From positions 1-16,245 of the forward strand of contig CANGYC010000020.1 of assembly GCA_947457975.1 (NCBI GenBank): a stretch of 16,245 bases of DNA. The letters are read 5' to 3'. A program made the translations under genes and the position numbers. Position 1 is the first letter of the stretch; each line of letters starts with the position of its first letter. The notes below the pieces were generated by a model. The model did not search any database. It saw only the letters and a list, made by a program, of their open reading frames with translations, and was not told where the DNA came from. Shown here one piece after another: positions 1 through 6,964 of the stretch. The stretch comes from Comamonadaceae bacterium. GTDB lineage: Bacteria; Pseudomonadota; Gammaproteobacteria; Burkholderiales; Burkholderiaceae_C.

Positions 1-32
1 CGGCGACGAAGATCGTCGCTGCCGTCAAGTGA
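1..32 (+). CDS. sucC: Succinyl-CoA synthetase beta subunit, 3' end only
   Basis: Only the last nine codons and the TGA stop (30-32) are in the window; they read ATKIVAAVK. That tail suits the end of SucC. The stronger argument is position: the next gene, 29 bp downstream on the same strand, is sucD, and sucC-sucD is a near-universal gene pair. SucC carries the ATP-grasp nucleotide site and pairs with SucD in the TCA-cycle enzyme that converts succinyl-CoA to succinate with NTP formation. The identification rests mainly on context. Confidence 0.8.
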   Translation, partial: ATKIVAAVK

Positions 33-61
33 GTCAAGGCCCGAACTGATCAGGAATCACC

Positions 62-955
62 ATGTCCATCTACATCAACAAAGACACCAAAGTCATCACC
101 CAGGGCATCACTGGCAAGACCGGCCAGTTCCATACGGAAAAGTGCCAGGAATACGCCAACGGCAAGAACTGCTTTGTGGCCGGCGTGAACCCCAAGAAGG
201 CTGGCGAGAAGATCTTCAACATCCCGATCTACGCCTCGGTCAAGGAAGCGGCCAAAGAAACCGGCGCCACTGTCTCCGTGATTTACGTGCCGCCGGCTGG
301 TGCCGCTGCTGCCATCTGGGAGGCCGTCGAGGCCGACCTGGACCTGGCCATTTGCATCACCGAGGGCATTCCGGTGCGCGACATGCTCGAAGTGCGCAAC
401 AAGATGAAGGCCAAGGAAGCCAAGGGTGGCAAGAAGACCTTGCTGCTGGGCCCCAATTGCCCCGGTCTCATCACGCCTGAAGAGATCAAGATCGGCATCA
501 TGCCCGGCCACATCCACCGCAAGGGCCGCATTGGCGTGGTCTCGCGCTCGGGTACGCTCACCTACGAAGCCGTGGCCATGCTGACCGAAGTGGGTCTGGG
601 CCAGTCCAGTGCCGTGGGCATTGGCGGCGACCCGATCAACGGCCTCAAGCACATCGACGTGATGAAGGCCTTCAACGACGATCCGGACACCGACGCCGTG
701 ATCATGATCGGCGAGATCGGTGGCCCCGACGAGGCCGAGGCGGCACAGTGGTGCAAGGCCAACATGAAGAAGCCCATCGTGGGCTTCATCGCCGGCGTCA
801 CCGCCCCTCCGGGCAAGCGCATGGGCCACGCTGGCGCGCTGATCTCGGGCGGCGCCGACACGGCCGATGCCAAGCTGGCCATCATGGAAGAGTGCGGCTT
901 CACCGTGACCCGCAACCCTTCCGAGCTCGGCAAGCTGCTCAAGGCCCGCCTGTAA
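62..955 (+). CDS. sucD: Succinyl-CoA synthetase (ADP-forming) alpha subunit
   Basis: A 297-residue protein, close to the usual 290-300 of SucD. It forms the enzyme with SucC and carries the phosphohistidine and the CoA site of the TCA-cycle reaction succinyl-CoA + NDP + Pi to succinate + NTP + CoA. Visible hallmarks are the N-terminal CoA-binding Rossmann region ([12 protein letters not shown], about residues 10-21), the segment GPNCPG near 130, SRSGTLTYE near 161-169, and [10 protein letters not shown] near the C terminus, whose His256 is the expected phosphorylated histidine. The ATG at 62 follows an AGGA at 52-55. The gene sits 29 bp after the sucC stop and is very probably co-transcribed with it. 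An intrinsic terminator follows about 80 bp downstream. Confidence 0.98.
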   Translation: MSIYINKDTKVITQGITGKTGQFHTEKCQEYANGKNCFVAGVNPKKAGEKIFNIPIYASVKEAAKETGATVSVIYVPPAGAAAAIWEAVEADLDLAICITEGIPVRDMLEVRNKMKAKEAKGGKKTLLLGPNCPGLITPEEIKIGIMPGHIHRKGRIGVVSRSGTLTYEAVAMLTEVGLGQSSAVGIGGDPINGLKHIDVMKAFNDDPDTDAVIMIGEIGGPDEAEAAQWCKANMKKPIVGFIAGVTAPPGKRMGHAGALISGGADTADAKLAIMEECGFTVTRNPSELGKLLKARL

Positions 956-1037
956 GCTCAAGGGTCAAGCCGAAGGGCGGATGTAAGCAGTAGTACGCAC
1001 GGGGCGGATGCCCCACGCCCCTACACTGAACTCCCGT

Positions 1038-1063
1038 GAAAAAGCGCCTATCGGCGCTTTTTC
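1038..1063 (+). terminator. Intrinsic terminator after sucCD
   Basis: A perfect hairpin with arms GAAAAAGCGCC (1038-1048) and GGCGCTTTTTC (1053-1063) around a 4-nt TATC loop. The A-run on one side and T-run on the other make it able to work in both directions, but the only transcript that needs it is sucCD, whose last stop is at 955. A smaller GC hairpin without a T-run (GGGGC/GCCCC, 1001-1014) lies just upstream. The TerC-family gene starts 25 bp after the terminator. Confidence 0.9.
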
Positions 1064-1087
1064 CGTTCCTGATGGGAGTGCTCAGCC

Positions 1088-1786
1088 ATGTTCTTCGACC
1101 TCGATCTCACGTCCCCCTTGTTCTGGAGTGCCTTCGGCTCCATCCTGCTGGCCAACGTGGTCCTCTCCGGTGACAACGCTGTGGTGATCGCCATGGCGGC
1201 CCGCAGCCTGCAGCCCGAGCAGCGCAACAAGGCCATCTTCTGGGGCAGCGCTGCCGCCATCGTCATGCGGATCCTGCTGACCATCGTGGCCATCCGCCTG
1301 CTGACCCTGCCTTTCCTCAAGATCGTCGGCGCGGGCCTGCTGGCCTACATTGGCATCGACCTGCTCACCGGCGAGGACGACGGCGATGGTGACGCCAAGG
1401 AGATCAATGGCATGGGTTCGGCGATCCGCACCATCCTGGTGGCTGACCTGGTGATGAGTCTGGACAACGTGCTGGCCGTGGCGGCCGCGGCCAAGGGCAA
1501 CCTGCCCATGCTGGTGATTGGCCTGCTGGTGAGCATTCCGCTGATCATCTTCGGTGCCACCCTCTTGACCAAGGTGATGGAGCGCTTTCCCTTCATCATC
1601 ACCATCGGTGCGGGCCTGTTGGGCTTTCTGGCCGGTGAGATGCTGCTCACCGATCCGGCGGTCAACACCTACCTGGGTGAAATGAGCCACCAGGTGGTCA
1701 CCATCGCCGGCCTCATCGGCGCGGCCTTCGTGGTGTTTGTCGGGCGCCACCTGAACCAACGCCACCGCGTCGTCGCCGAGACCTGA
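1088..1786 (+). CDS. TerC/YjbE-family integral membrane protein (probable metal ion exporter)
   Basis: A 232-residue, very hydrophobic protein with about seven predicted membrane segments. It has the two internally related acidic motifs of the TerC family: NVVLSGDNAVVIAM (Asp29) in the first helix and ADLVMSLDNVLAVA (Asp126) in the second half. A hydrophilic acidic loop, GEDDGDGDAKE, separates the halves around residues 95-105. Length and motifs fit the short YjbE-type branch better than the longer Alx/TerC proteins. Family members are linked to manganese or other metal efflux and to metalation of exported enzymes; the substrate here is not shown by the sequence. The ATG at 1088 follows GGGAG at 1074-1078. 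No partner genes adjoin it, so it is probably monocistronic. Confidence 0.9.
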   Translation: MFFDLDLTSPLFWSAFGSILLANVVLSGDNAVVIAMAARSLQPEQRNKAIFWGSAAAIVMRILLTIVAIRLLTLPFLKIVGAGLLAYIGIDLLTGEDDGDGDAKEINGMGSAIRTILVADLVMSLDNVLAVAAAAKGNLPMLVIGLLVSIPLIIFGATLLTKVMERFPFIITIGAGLLGFLAGEMLLTDPAVNTYLGEMSHQVVTIAGLIGAAFVVFVGRHLNQRHRVVAET

Positions 1787-1903
1787 GGCCGGCCCGGCTG
1801 CTCGCGCCGCGCCGCTGCAGCGCGCGCTTCGGTCAAAAAATGTGCGTGGGTCCTTGGCGGTCCGCAGTCAGCCCCCTTGCAGCGGCTAACATCGGCGCCT
1901 GTT

Positions 1904-1934
1904 CCAGCGGCATGGTGGCCGCTGGCTGTTTTTT
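1904..1934 (+). terminator. Terminator-like hairpin just before the pilin start
   Basis: A perfect 8-bp stem CCAGCGGC (1904-1911) / GCCGCTGG (1918-1925) with a 6-nt loop, followed by CTG and six T residues (1929-1934). It has the form of an intrinsic terminator. It may end the TerC-family transcript, but the pilin ribosome-binding site (GGGAG, 1935-1939) begins directly after the T-run. A pilin mRNA starting upstream would therefore have to read through it, so it could act as an attenuator or leader structure. Function is inferred from shape only. Confidence 0.65.
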
Positions 1935-1946
1935 GGGAGTTCGTGC

Positions 1947-2378
1947 ATGGCGGTCGTTCAAAAAGGTTTCACCCTCATCGAGCTGATGATCGTGATTGCC
2001 ATCATCGGTTTGCTGGCCGCCCTTGGCCTGCCGATGTACCAGGACTACACCGTGCGCGCCAAGGTCACCGAGCTCATCCTGGCCGCCACCCCGGCCAAGA
2101 CCGCGCTCACGGAAGCCGTGCAGGTGGGCAGCAAGTTGCCCGAGACCCTGAGCCTTGATGCCCAGAAATCCCAATATGTGGCCAGCGTGGGCTATGCCCG
2201 CGATGGCGCAGACGCCAATGTCGGCGTCATTACCGTGACCGCTGCCGAGCAGCCCCGCATCGGCGGCAAGACCCTGCAGCTCAAGGCCACCCTGAACGCC
2301 GACGGCCAGCTGGTCTGGACCTGCGGCCCGGGCGCCAATGGCATCGAAGCCAGGTACCTGCCGGCCAGCTGCAAGTAA
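1947..2378 (+). CDS. Type IVa pilin-like protein (PilA-like prepilin)
   Basis: A 143-residue prepilin with a short 7-residue leader, MAVVQKG, followed by the class III signal FTLIELMIVIAIIGLLAA. PilD-type peptidase should cut between Gly7 and Phe8; the conserved Glu5 of the mature protein is Glu12. The hydrophobic N-terminal helix continues to about residue 30 and ends in the usual PMYQDYTVRAKV. Two cysteines close to the C terminus (Cys126, Cys142) can form the D-region disulfide loop of type IVa major pilins. The start is supported by GGGAG at 1935-1939. No other pilus biogenesis gene is nearby, so it is an orphan pilin locus. It could be the major pilin or a pilin-like paralogue used in DNA uptake. 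It converges on the permease gene, 12 bp away. Confidence 0.92.
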   Translation: MAVVQKGFTLIELMIVIAIIGLLAALGLPMYQDYTVRAKVTELILAATPAKTALTEAVQVGSKLPETLSLDAQKSQYVASVGYARDGADANVGVITVTAAEQPRIGGKTLQLKATLNADGQLVWTCGPGANGIEARYLPASCK

Positions 2379-2390
2379 GCCCGGCTCCGG

Positions 2391-3368
2391 TCAGGCCAGC
2401 ACCTGCCTGGCCACCCCCACATAGAACGGAATACCCAGCAGGATGTTGAAGGGGAAGGTCAGCCCCAGCGACATGCCGAAGTAGATCGAGGGTTTGGCCT
2501 CCGGCAGGGCATAGCGCAGCACCGCCGGCACGGCGATGTAGGAGGCGCTGGCGGCCAGCACCATCAGCAGCGCCCCGTCCCCGGGCTCGAGACCGGCCAA
2601 CCAGGCCAAGCCCAGCGCCAGTGCGGCATGCGCCAGTGGTCCGAGCAGGGCGTAGGCCAGCAGCCAGGGCGACTGGTTCTTCAGCTCGCCCATGTTGCGT
2701 GCGGCCATCAGGCCCATGTCCAGCAGGAAGAAGGCGAGCATGCCCTTGAACAGGTCCACCGAGAAGGGCGCCATCACGGTTTTGCCTTCCTCGCCCGTGA
2801 CCATGCCAATGACCATGGCTCCCAGGAGCAGCAACTGCGCCCCATCGGTGAAGGACTCGTGCAGGATCTTGCCCAGTGGAATATGGCCTGGCGCGGGCCC
2901 CCCGGTCGTGTGGCCGGGCAGCTTTTGCCGCAGCGAATTGGCCAGCACCACGGCCATGATGATGGCCGGCGACTCCATCAGCGCCATGGCCGCGGCCATG
3001 TGACCACCGTAGGCGATGCCGTGGTTCTCCAGGTACTGGATGGTGGTGATGAAGGTCACCGCGCTGACCGAGCCATAGGTGGCGGCGATGGCCGCCGCAT
3101 CAAAGCCGTTGAGAAAACGCTTGAGCACCTGGTAGCCGATGGCTGGCACGATCAGGGCCAGCGCGATGGCGCAGCCCAGGCTCAGCGCCACGTCCATGGT
3201 CAGGCCTGATTTCTCCAGCGCAAAGCCCCCCTTCAGGCCCAGCGCCATCAGCAGGTAGAGCGAGAGAAAGCGCGAGATCTGGGGCGGCACCTCCAGGTTC
3301 GAGCGCAGGCGCCCGGCCACCAGACCGAAGAGGAAAAAGAGGATGGCGGGGTCGAGGATGCTCTGCAT
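2391..3368 (-). CDS. SbtA-type sodium-dependent bicarbonate permease family protein
   Basis: A 325-residue membrane protein with about ten hydrophobic helices and the sequence character of the SbtA family: AATYGSVSAVTF near 96-107, MESPAIIMAVVLA near 131-143, FFLLDMGLMAARNMGEL near 213-229, and the C-terminal ASYIAVPAVLRYALPEA near 275-291. Cyanobacterial SbtA imports bicarbonate with sodium; the role in heterotrophs is less certain, perhaps supplying carboxylases. I chose the ATG at 3368 because the protein then begins with MQSILDPAILFF, as in the family, and an AGGA lies 6 nt upstream; the frame stays open to 3557 but that part is not family-like. The regulatory PII-like partner SbtB is not adjacent. 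The gene is divergent from the esterase gene, with a 165-bp shared spacer. Confidence 0.88.
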   Translation of the reverse strand: MQSILDPAILFFLFGLVAGRLRSNLEVPPQISRFLSLYLLMALGLKGGFALEKSGLTMDVALSLGCAIALALIVPAIGYQVLKRFLNGFDAAAIAATYGSVSAVTFITTIQYLENHGIAYGGHMAAAMALMESPAIIMAVVLANSLRQKLPGHTTGGPAPGHIPLGKILHESFTDGAQLLLLGAMVIGMVTGEEGKTVMAPFSVDLFKGMLAFFLLDMGLMAARNMGELKNQSPWLLAYALLGPLAHAALALGLAWLAGLEPGDGALLMVLAASASYIAVPAVLRYALPEAKPSIYFGMSLGLTFPFNILLGIPFYVGVARQVLA

Positions 3369-3533
3369 GGTGTGTCCTGGAATCTCGACGAGGATGCTAA
3401 GGCAAGCTCGGCCAGAAAGGTCCGCCGCAGCCCATTCCACGGGCACGGCGCAGGGCCATTGGGCCAGGCCCGAGGCGTCAGGCCGCACTGCCTTCGTGGT
3501 TGAATCACCTTTTTCGCATGGAGGAAAGCCGAC

Positions 3534-4214
3534 GTGACCGATGCCTTGCTCATCCATCAGCCTGCGGGGGCTCCCCAGCAGCTGTTCTTACTGTTCCATG
3601 GCGTGGGCGGCCTGCCGCAGGATTTGCGGGGCCTGGGCGAGCAGCTCGCGCAGGCTTTTCCTCAGGCGGCCATCGTGGGCGTGCCCGGGGCCTTCGCGGG
3701 CGACATGGGGCGCGGTCGGCAGTGGTTTTCAGTGCAGGGCATCGACGAGGCCAATCGCCCTGCGCGCGTGGCTGAGGCGCTGCCCCTCTTTCTGGACGAG
3801 GTGCGGCGCTGGCAGATGCGCACGGGTGTGGGGCCGGCGGCTACCGCCCTGGTGGGCTTCTCCCAGGGGGCCATCATGGCCCTGGAGGCCAGCAAACAGG
3901 CCGAGCTGCTGGCCGCCAGGGTAGTGGCGGTGGCTGGCCGCTATGCCGTGCTGCCTGCGCAGCTGCATGCGCACTGCACTGTGCACCTCATCCACGGCAA
4001 GCATGATGAGGTGATGCCCTATGGTCTGACGGTGATGGCCGCCAAGCACCTGGTGGCCATCGGCGCGGACGTGACGGCCGATGTGCTGCCTTTTGTGCGC
4101 CACGAGATCCCGCCCGAGGTGTGCGATCTGGTGCTCGAGCGCCTGCAGGGCCACATTCCGCAGGCGCGCTGGCGCGAGGCCATGGCGGCGGCCCAGGGCC
4201 AGCGCTTGGACTGA
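3534..4214 (+). CDS. YpfH-like alpha/beta-hydrolase (phospholipase/carboxylesterase family)
   Basis: A 226-residue cytoplasmic serine hydrolase of the phospholipase/carboxylesterase (Abhydrolase_2) family, similar in length to E. coli YpfH. The fold begins with the strand and oxyanion loop LFLLFHGVGG (residues 17-26). The nucleophile elbow is GFSQG with Ser110, the acid is in HGKHDEVMP (Asp158), and the catalytic histidine is in VRHEIPP (His190), so the triad is complete. The family acts on short carboxyl esters; the physiological substrate is unknown. I chose the GTG at 3534 because GGAGGAAA (3520-3527) precedes it and the protein then starts close to the first beta strand. No signal peptide is visible. 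It converges on the DctP-like gene, 18 bp away. Confidence 0.9.
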   Translation: MTDALLIHQPAGAPQQLFLLFHGVGGLPQDLRGLGEQLAQAFPQAAIVGVPGAFAGDMGRGRQWFSVQGIDEANRPARVAEALPLFLDEVRRWQMRTGVGPAATALVGFSQGAIMALEASKQAELLAARVVAVAGRYAVLPAQLHAHCTVHLIHGKHDEVMPYGLTVMAAKHLVAIGADVTADVLPFVRHEIPPEVCDLVLERLQGHIPQARWREAMAAAQGQRLD

Positions 4215-4216
4215 GT

Positions 4217-4240
4217 TTCTTCAGCCCATTCTTCAGCCCA
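4217..4240. repeat. Perfect 12-bp tandem duplication across the dctP-like stop codon
   Basis: TTCTTCAGCCCA occurs twice back to back (4217-4228 and 4229-4240) in the convergent gap after the esterase gene. The second copy contains the last codons and the TGA stop (4233-4235) of the minus-strand DctP-like gene; the first copy repeats the same TGA in frame four codons later. It looks like replication slippage, without a clear function. Confidence 0.8.
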
Positions 4241-5162
4241 GAAGGGCGGGCGGCAGGTAAGCGCGCACCAGCTCGGCGGGCAAGCCGGCCAGGCAGCGCT
4301 GGCGCACCTCGGCGGTGGCGCCTTGCAGGGCTGGCAGGTCCAGCGCGTCCTGGCCCAGCACCTGCACACCCAGGCTGGCCAGTCGCGCCAGGGCGGACGC
4401 ATCCTGCGCGGCCGCGCTCTGGCGTTGCCCGGCCGTGGCCTGGACCACTGCGGCCTCTAGTGCCTGGCGCTGCGCGCGGTCCAGTCCTTCGAACCAGGCG
4501 CGTGGGCACACCAGCAGCAGCACGCCGAAGAAATGCCCACTCAGGCTCACGTGCGGGTGGTGTTTCCAGAGCTCGAAGGTCAGCAGGTTGGTCAGCGGGT
4601 TTTCCTGCGCCTGCACGGTGCCGTCTTGCACCACCCGCACCAGCTCTTTCACGTCGGTGGTGAGGGCCTGAAAACCCAGGGCGTCCAGTGCGTCGCGGTA
4701 GAGCTGGCTGTCGAGCGTACGGATCACCAAGCCAGCGCAATCGGCCGGCGAGCGCAGCGGGCGCACCGCGTTGGAGATATGCCGAAAGCCGTTGTCCCAG
4801 AAGGCCAGCACGTGAAAACCGCTTTGCCGGGCCACGGCCTCGCGCAGCATGGCGCCGGCTGCACCATCCAGTGCCGCGAGGGCCGCCCGGCGGTCCTCGA
4901 TGGCAAAGGGCAGGTCCAGCACGGCCAACTCCGGCACCCTCGCCGACAGGTAGCCCGAGGCCATGTAGCCGATCTGCCGCTGGCCGGTTTCCACCGAGTT
5001 GAACAGTGCCCCCGCCGTTTCGCCGGCGGCCGTGACATCGGCCTGCAGCTGCGCCGGACCCAGTGGGCCGCCGTCCAGCTGCGCCACCAGCTGCGCCAGC
5101 GCTTGCGTGAGGATGGAGGCGCCGCCTTGGTAGCCGGCCACCTGCACGAGGGGGCTGCTCAC
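4233..5162 (-). CDS. DctP-type TRAP transporter solute-binding protein lacking a signal peptide
   Basis: A 309-residue protein of the DctP family, which normally binds carboxylic acids in the periplasm and delivers them to DctQM. Core features are visible: the first strand near the N terminus, the family's hinge region DLPFAIEDRRAAL, GFRHISNAVRPLRSPAD, the ligand-carboxylate Arg in GLVIRTLDSQLYRDALDALG, and ENPLTNLLTFE. What is missing is any signal peptide: the protein begins MSSPLVQVAGYQGG, at the point where mature DctP proteins begin. The start is a GTG with GAGG about 8 nt upstream. An in-frame TGA, the stop of the preceding Bug gene, lies just five codons upstream, so no longer N terminus is possible without readthrough. 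No dctQ or dctM is in the window. It could be a cytosolic or degenerate derivative. Confidence 0.85.
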   Translation of the reverse strand: MSSPLVQVAGYQGGASILTQALAQLVAQLDGGPLGPAQLQADVTAAGETAGALFNSVETGQRQIGYMASGYLSARVPELAVLDLPFAIEDRRAALAALDGAAGAMLREAVARQSGFHVLAFWDNGFRHISNAVRPLRSPADCAGLVIRTLDSQLYRDALDALGFQALTTDVKELVRVVQDGTVQAQENPLTNLLTFELWKHHPHVSLSGHFFGVLLLVCPRAWFEGLDRAQRQALEAAVVQATAGQRQSAAAQDASALARLASLGVQVLGQDALDLPALQGATAEVRQRCLAGLPAELVRAYLPPALLG

Positions 5163-5177
5163 GGCCTGGCCTCGGGT

Positions 5178-6155
5178 TCAGGTCGTGGTGATGTTGGCAT
5201 CGCGGATGATCTTTTGCCAGCGTGCGTAGTCCTGCTCGACCACCTGGGTCAGCTGCTTGTCGTCGCGGACCCAGGGCTCCAGGCCCGAGCGGATGAGCTG
5301 CACCTGGAACTCACGGTCCTGCGCCACGGCCTGGGCTTGGCGGCGCAGCTCGGCCAGTGCGTCTTCCGGGGCCTCGCGGTGCAGGAAGAGCGCGATCCAG
5401 GAGGAGTAGTCGTAGCCCTTCACGCCAGCCTCCTGCAGTGTGGGCATGTCGCGGAACTGGGCGTGTCGTTCGCTGCCGCAGTAGCCGATGAGCCGCACAC
5501 GTTCATCGGCCAGGAAGGGCTGGGCCAGCGACAGGGCCATAGACATCACCTGCACCTCGCCCGAGGCCACGGCCAGCGCGGCCTGGCTGGCGCCCCGGTA
5601 GGGCACGTGCTCGAGCTTGACGCCGGTGTAGGCGTTAAACATTTCGGTGGCCAGGTGCTGTGGGCTGCCGATGCCGCCGGAGGCGTAGGTCACGCGCCCG
5701 GCCTTGGCGGCCTTGATCAGGTCGGCGATCGACTTGATGGGCGAGTTCCCCGGCACCGCAAAGAAGGTGGGAATGTTGGCAATGCCTGCCACGGGCACCA
5801 TGTCGCGGCGCGGATCGCTCTTCATTTGCCGACCCTGCAGGTGCGGCAGGATGGTGACGATGCTGTTGTTCAGCGCGGCCACGGTGCGGCCATCGGGCTT
5901 GGCGCGGCTCAGGCGCTCCAGCCCCACCAGGCCGGCCGCGGCGGCGATGTTCTCCACCACGAAGCTGTTGTTCGGCATGCGCACGCGCAGCCGCTCGGCC
6001 ATGTGGCGCACCGCCACGTCGGAAGCGCTGCCGGCCTGCAGTGGCAGCACCAGGGTGATGGCCCCCGGGGGGTAGGCCTGGGCTTGGGCGCTGCGGGCGC
6101 CGATCAAGCCCAGGGCAGCCGTGCCACCATAGCGCAGAAGTTCTCGTCGTTGCAT
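5178..6155 (-). CDS. Bug/TctC-family periplasmic solute-binding protein
   Basis: A 325-residue protein of the Bug (tripartite tricarboxylate transporter receptor) family, greatly expanded in Burkholderiales. It begins MQRRELLRYGGTAALGL, a twin-arginine-like signal with probable cleavage after AQAQA (about residue 27). The mature part opens with YPPGAITLVLPLQAGSASD, the usual Bug first strand and ligand loop, and later shows YASGGIGSPQHLA, VPYRGASQAALAVASGEVQ and MPTLQEAGVKGYD, all in family order. Bug proteins bind small carboxylates and work with TctA/TctB permeases, which are absent here. The ATG at 6153-6155 follows AAGGA. The gene lies 67 bp after the VOC gene and 15 bp before the DctP-like gene, with which it shares a frame. 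Confidence 0.93.
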   Translation of the reverse strand: MQRRELLRYGGTAALGLIGARSAQAQAYPPGAITLVLPLQAGSASDVAVRHMAERLRVRMPNNSFVVENIAAAAGLVGLERLSRAKPDGRTVAALNNSIVTILPHLQGRQMKSDPRRDMVPVAGIANIPTFFAVPGNSPIKSIADLIKAAKAGRVTYASGGIGSPQHLATEMFNAYTGVKLEHVPYRGASQAALAVASGEVQVMSMALSLAQPFLADERVRLIGYCGSERHAQFRDMPTLQEAGVKGYDYSSWIALFLHREAPEDALAELRRQAQAVAQDREFQVQLIRSGLEPWVRDDKQLTQVVEQDYARWQKIIRDANITTT

Positions 6156-6222
6156 CGTGAATCCTTGCCTGGAAAGGGGGCCAAAGGGGAAGGCTGGCGG
6201 ACCCGCAGGCCCGCTGGCGGCG

Positions 6223-6762
6223 TCAGAAGGACGAGGCGGGGATGGGCGCTTGTTTGCTCATCACCTCGGACGCCGACTTGTCGTTCTCGCCGGCGTCGGT
6301 CCATTCGGGCACCCGGCCGATGCGCGCGGCCTCGTGCCAGGCAAAGTTGAGTTCCACCTTGATGCCGTTGATCGGCTCGCGCATGAACAGCTGGTAGAGG
6401 TTGGAGTTGTGGGCCTTGCGCTCACTGAACTCCACGCCGTTTTTGTTCAGGCGCTCAATGAATTCTTCGATGCCCTCGCAGTTCAGGCAAAGATGGTCGA
6501 TGCGGCCCGAGCCCATGGCACCGGCGGCCGAGAAGTCCTTGTCGCCGTCGGTGGGGGTCTTGAGGTAGGTGTCCTGGTGGTTGGAGTAGCGGGCCTTGCC
6601 GATGTGGATCACGTCCTGCTCGCCAATGTAGAGCCAGTACACCGGAAAGCCGAACTCCGGGTGGTAGCCGTTGCGAAAGCCCAGGTTCTCCACGAACCAG
6701 TCGCGCGTGCCTTCAGGGTCGTGCGTGAGGATCAGCAGGTGTTCAAGAAAGCGCAGTCCCAT
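6223..6762 (-). CDS. VOC (glyoxalase/dioxygenase-fold) family protein
   Basis: A 179-residue protein with two beta-alpha-beta-beta-beta modules of the vicinal oxygen chelate fold. Candidate metal ligands are His8 (FLEHLLIL), His53 (DVIHIG), His90 (GRIDHLCLNC) and Glu137 (GIKVELNF), spaced as in glyoxalase or extradiol-dioxygenase type members. The phrase LTHDPEGTRDWFVENLGFR (residues 12-30) is the usual helix and loop after the first strand. The C-terminal 35 residues (WTDAGENDKS onward) extend beyond the fold. The specific reaction is not evident. The ATG is supported by a strong AAGGAG six bases upstream. As the first gene of a unit with two carboxylate-binding proteins, it may act on the imported compound, which is inference. 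Confidence 0.9.
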   Translation of the reverse strand: MGLRFLEHLLILTHDPEGTRDWFVENLGFRNGYHPEFGFPVYWLYIGEQDVIHIGKARYSNHQDTYLKTPTDGDKDFSAAGAMGSGRIDHLCLNCEGIEEFIERLNKNGVEFSERKAHNSNLYQLFMREPINGIKVELNFAWHEAARIGRVPEWTDAGENDKSASEVMSKQAPIPASSF

Positions 6763-6827
6763 GGAGATCTCCTTATGGTGGGGATGTCGTTCTAAGCGCA
6801 GGCCGGGCAGGGCTCAGGTCAGCTTCA

Positions 6828-6856
6828 ACCGTACGCAGGGCCGGCTGCTCTGTCAA
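6828..6856 (-). promoter_or_regulatory. Candidate sigma-70 promoter of the VOC-Bug-DctP unit
   Basis: Read on the minus strand, a perfect TTGACA (6856-6851) is followed after 17 bases by TACGGT (6833-6828), which shares three bases with TATAAT. The predicted start lies about 60 bases before the VOC start codon. The weak -10 with a perfect -35 fits an activator-dependent promoter. This is pattern-based only. Confidence 0.45.
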
Positions 6857-6877
6857 ATACTGTCTGCGCGCTCTGCC

Positions 6878-6892
6878 ATAGCAAGTTGCTAT
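6878..6892. promoter_or_regulatory. Palindrome of LysR type (T-N11-A), candidate operator
   Basis: ATAGCAA-G-TTGCTAT is a perfect 7-bp inverted repeat with one central base. It contains T-N11-A (6879-6891), the core of LysR-type regulator sites. Its centre lies about 65 bases upstream of the predicted start of the minus-strand promoter, the usual recognition-site position. It also lies about 80 bp before the DUF4337 gene, in the divergent spacer 6763-6964, which otherwise shows no gene. No regulator gene is in the window. Confidence 0.5.
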
Positions 6893-6964
6893 CCATCATG
6901 TATAAGCTCGGCAGTTGCCGCCGCAGGCGCCCCCCAAAATTTATATAACAAGACGGAGAACCTC

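Noticed and set aside
956..1087. yybP-ykoY manganese riboswitch upstream of the TerC-family gene
   Set aside because: The space is filled by the sucCD terminator and only 25 bp remain before the start codon; no riboswitch core is recognisable.
1841..1900. Sigma-54 promoter for the pilin gene
   Set aside because: GG and GC elements are present (TTGGCG, TTGCA), but their spacing does not fit the -24/-12 rule.
3369..3557. N-terminal extension of the SbtA-type permease
   Set aside because: The extra 63 residues are hydrophilic and irregular, while the ATG at 3368 has an AGGA and begins as the family does.
4533..6350. A 605-codon + strand open frame opposite the Bug and DctP genes
   Set aside because: It is antisense to two clear family members and has a His/Gly-rich composition typical of shadow frames in GC-rich DNA.
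6671..6964. N-terminal extension of the DUF4337 protein
   Set aside because: The extension overlaps the VOC gene in antisense, is not family-like, and a ribosome site precedes the ATG at 6965.
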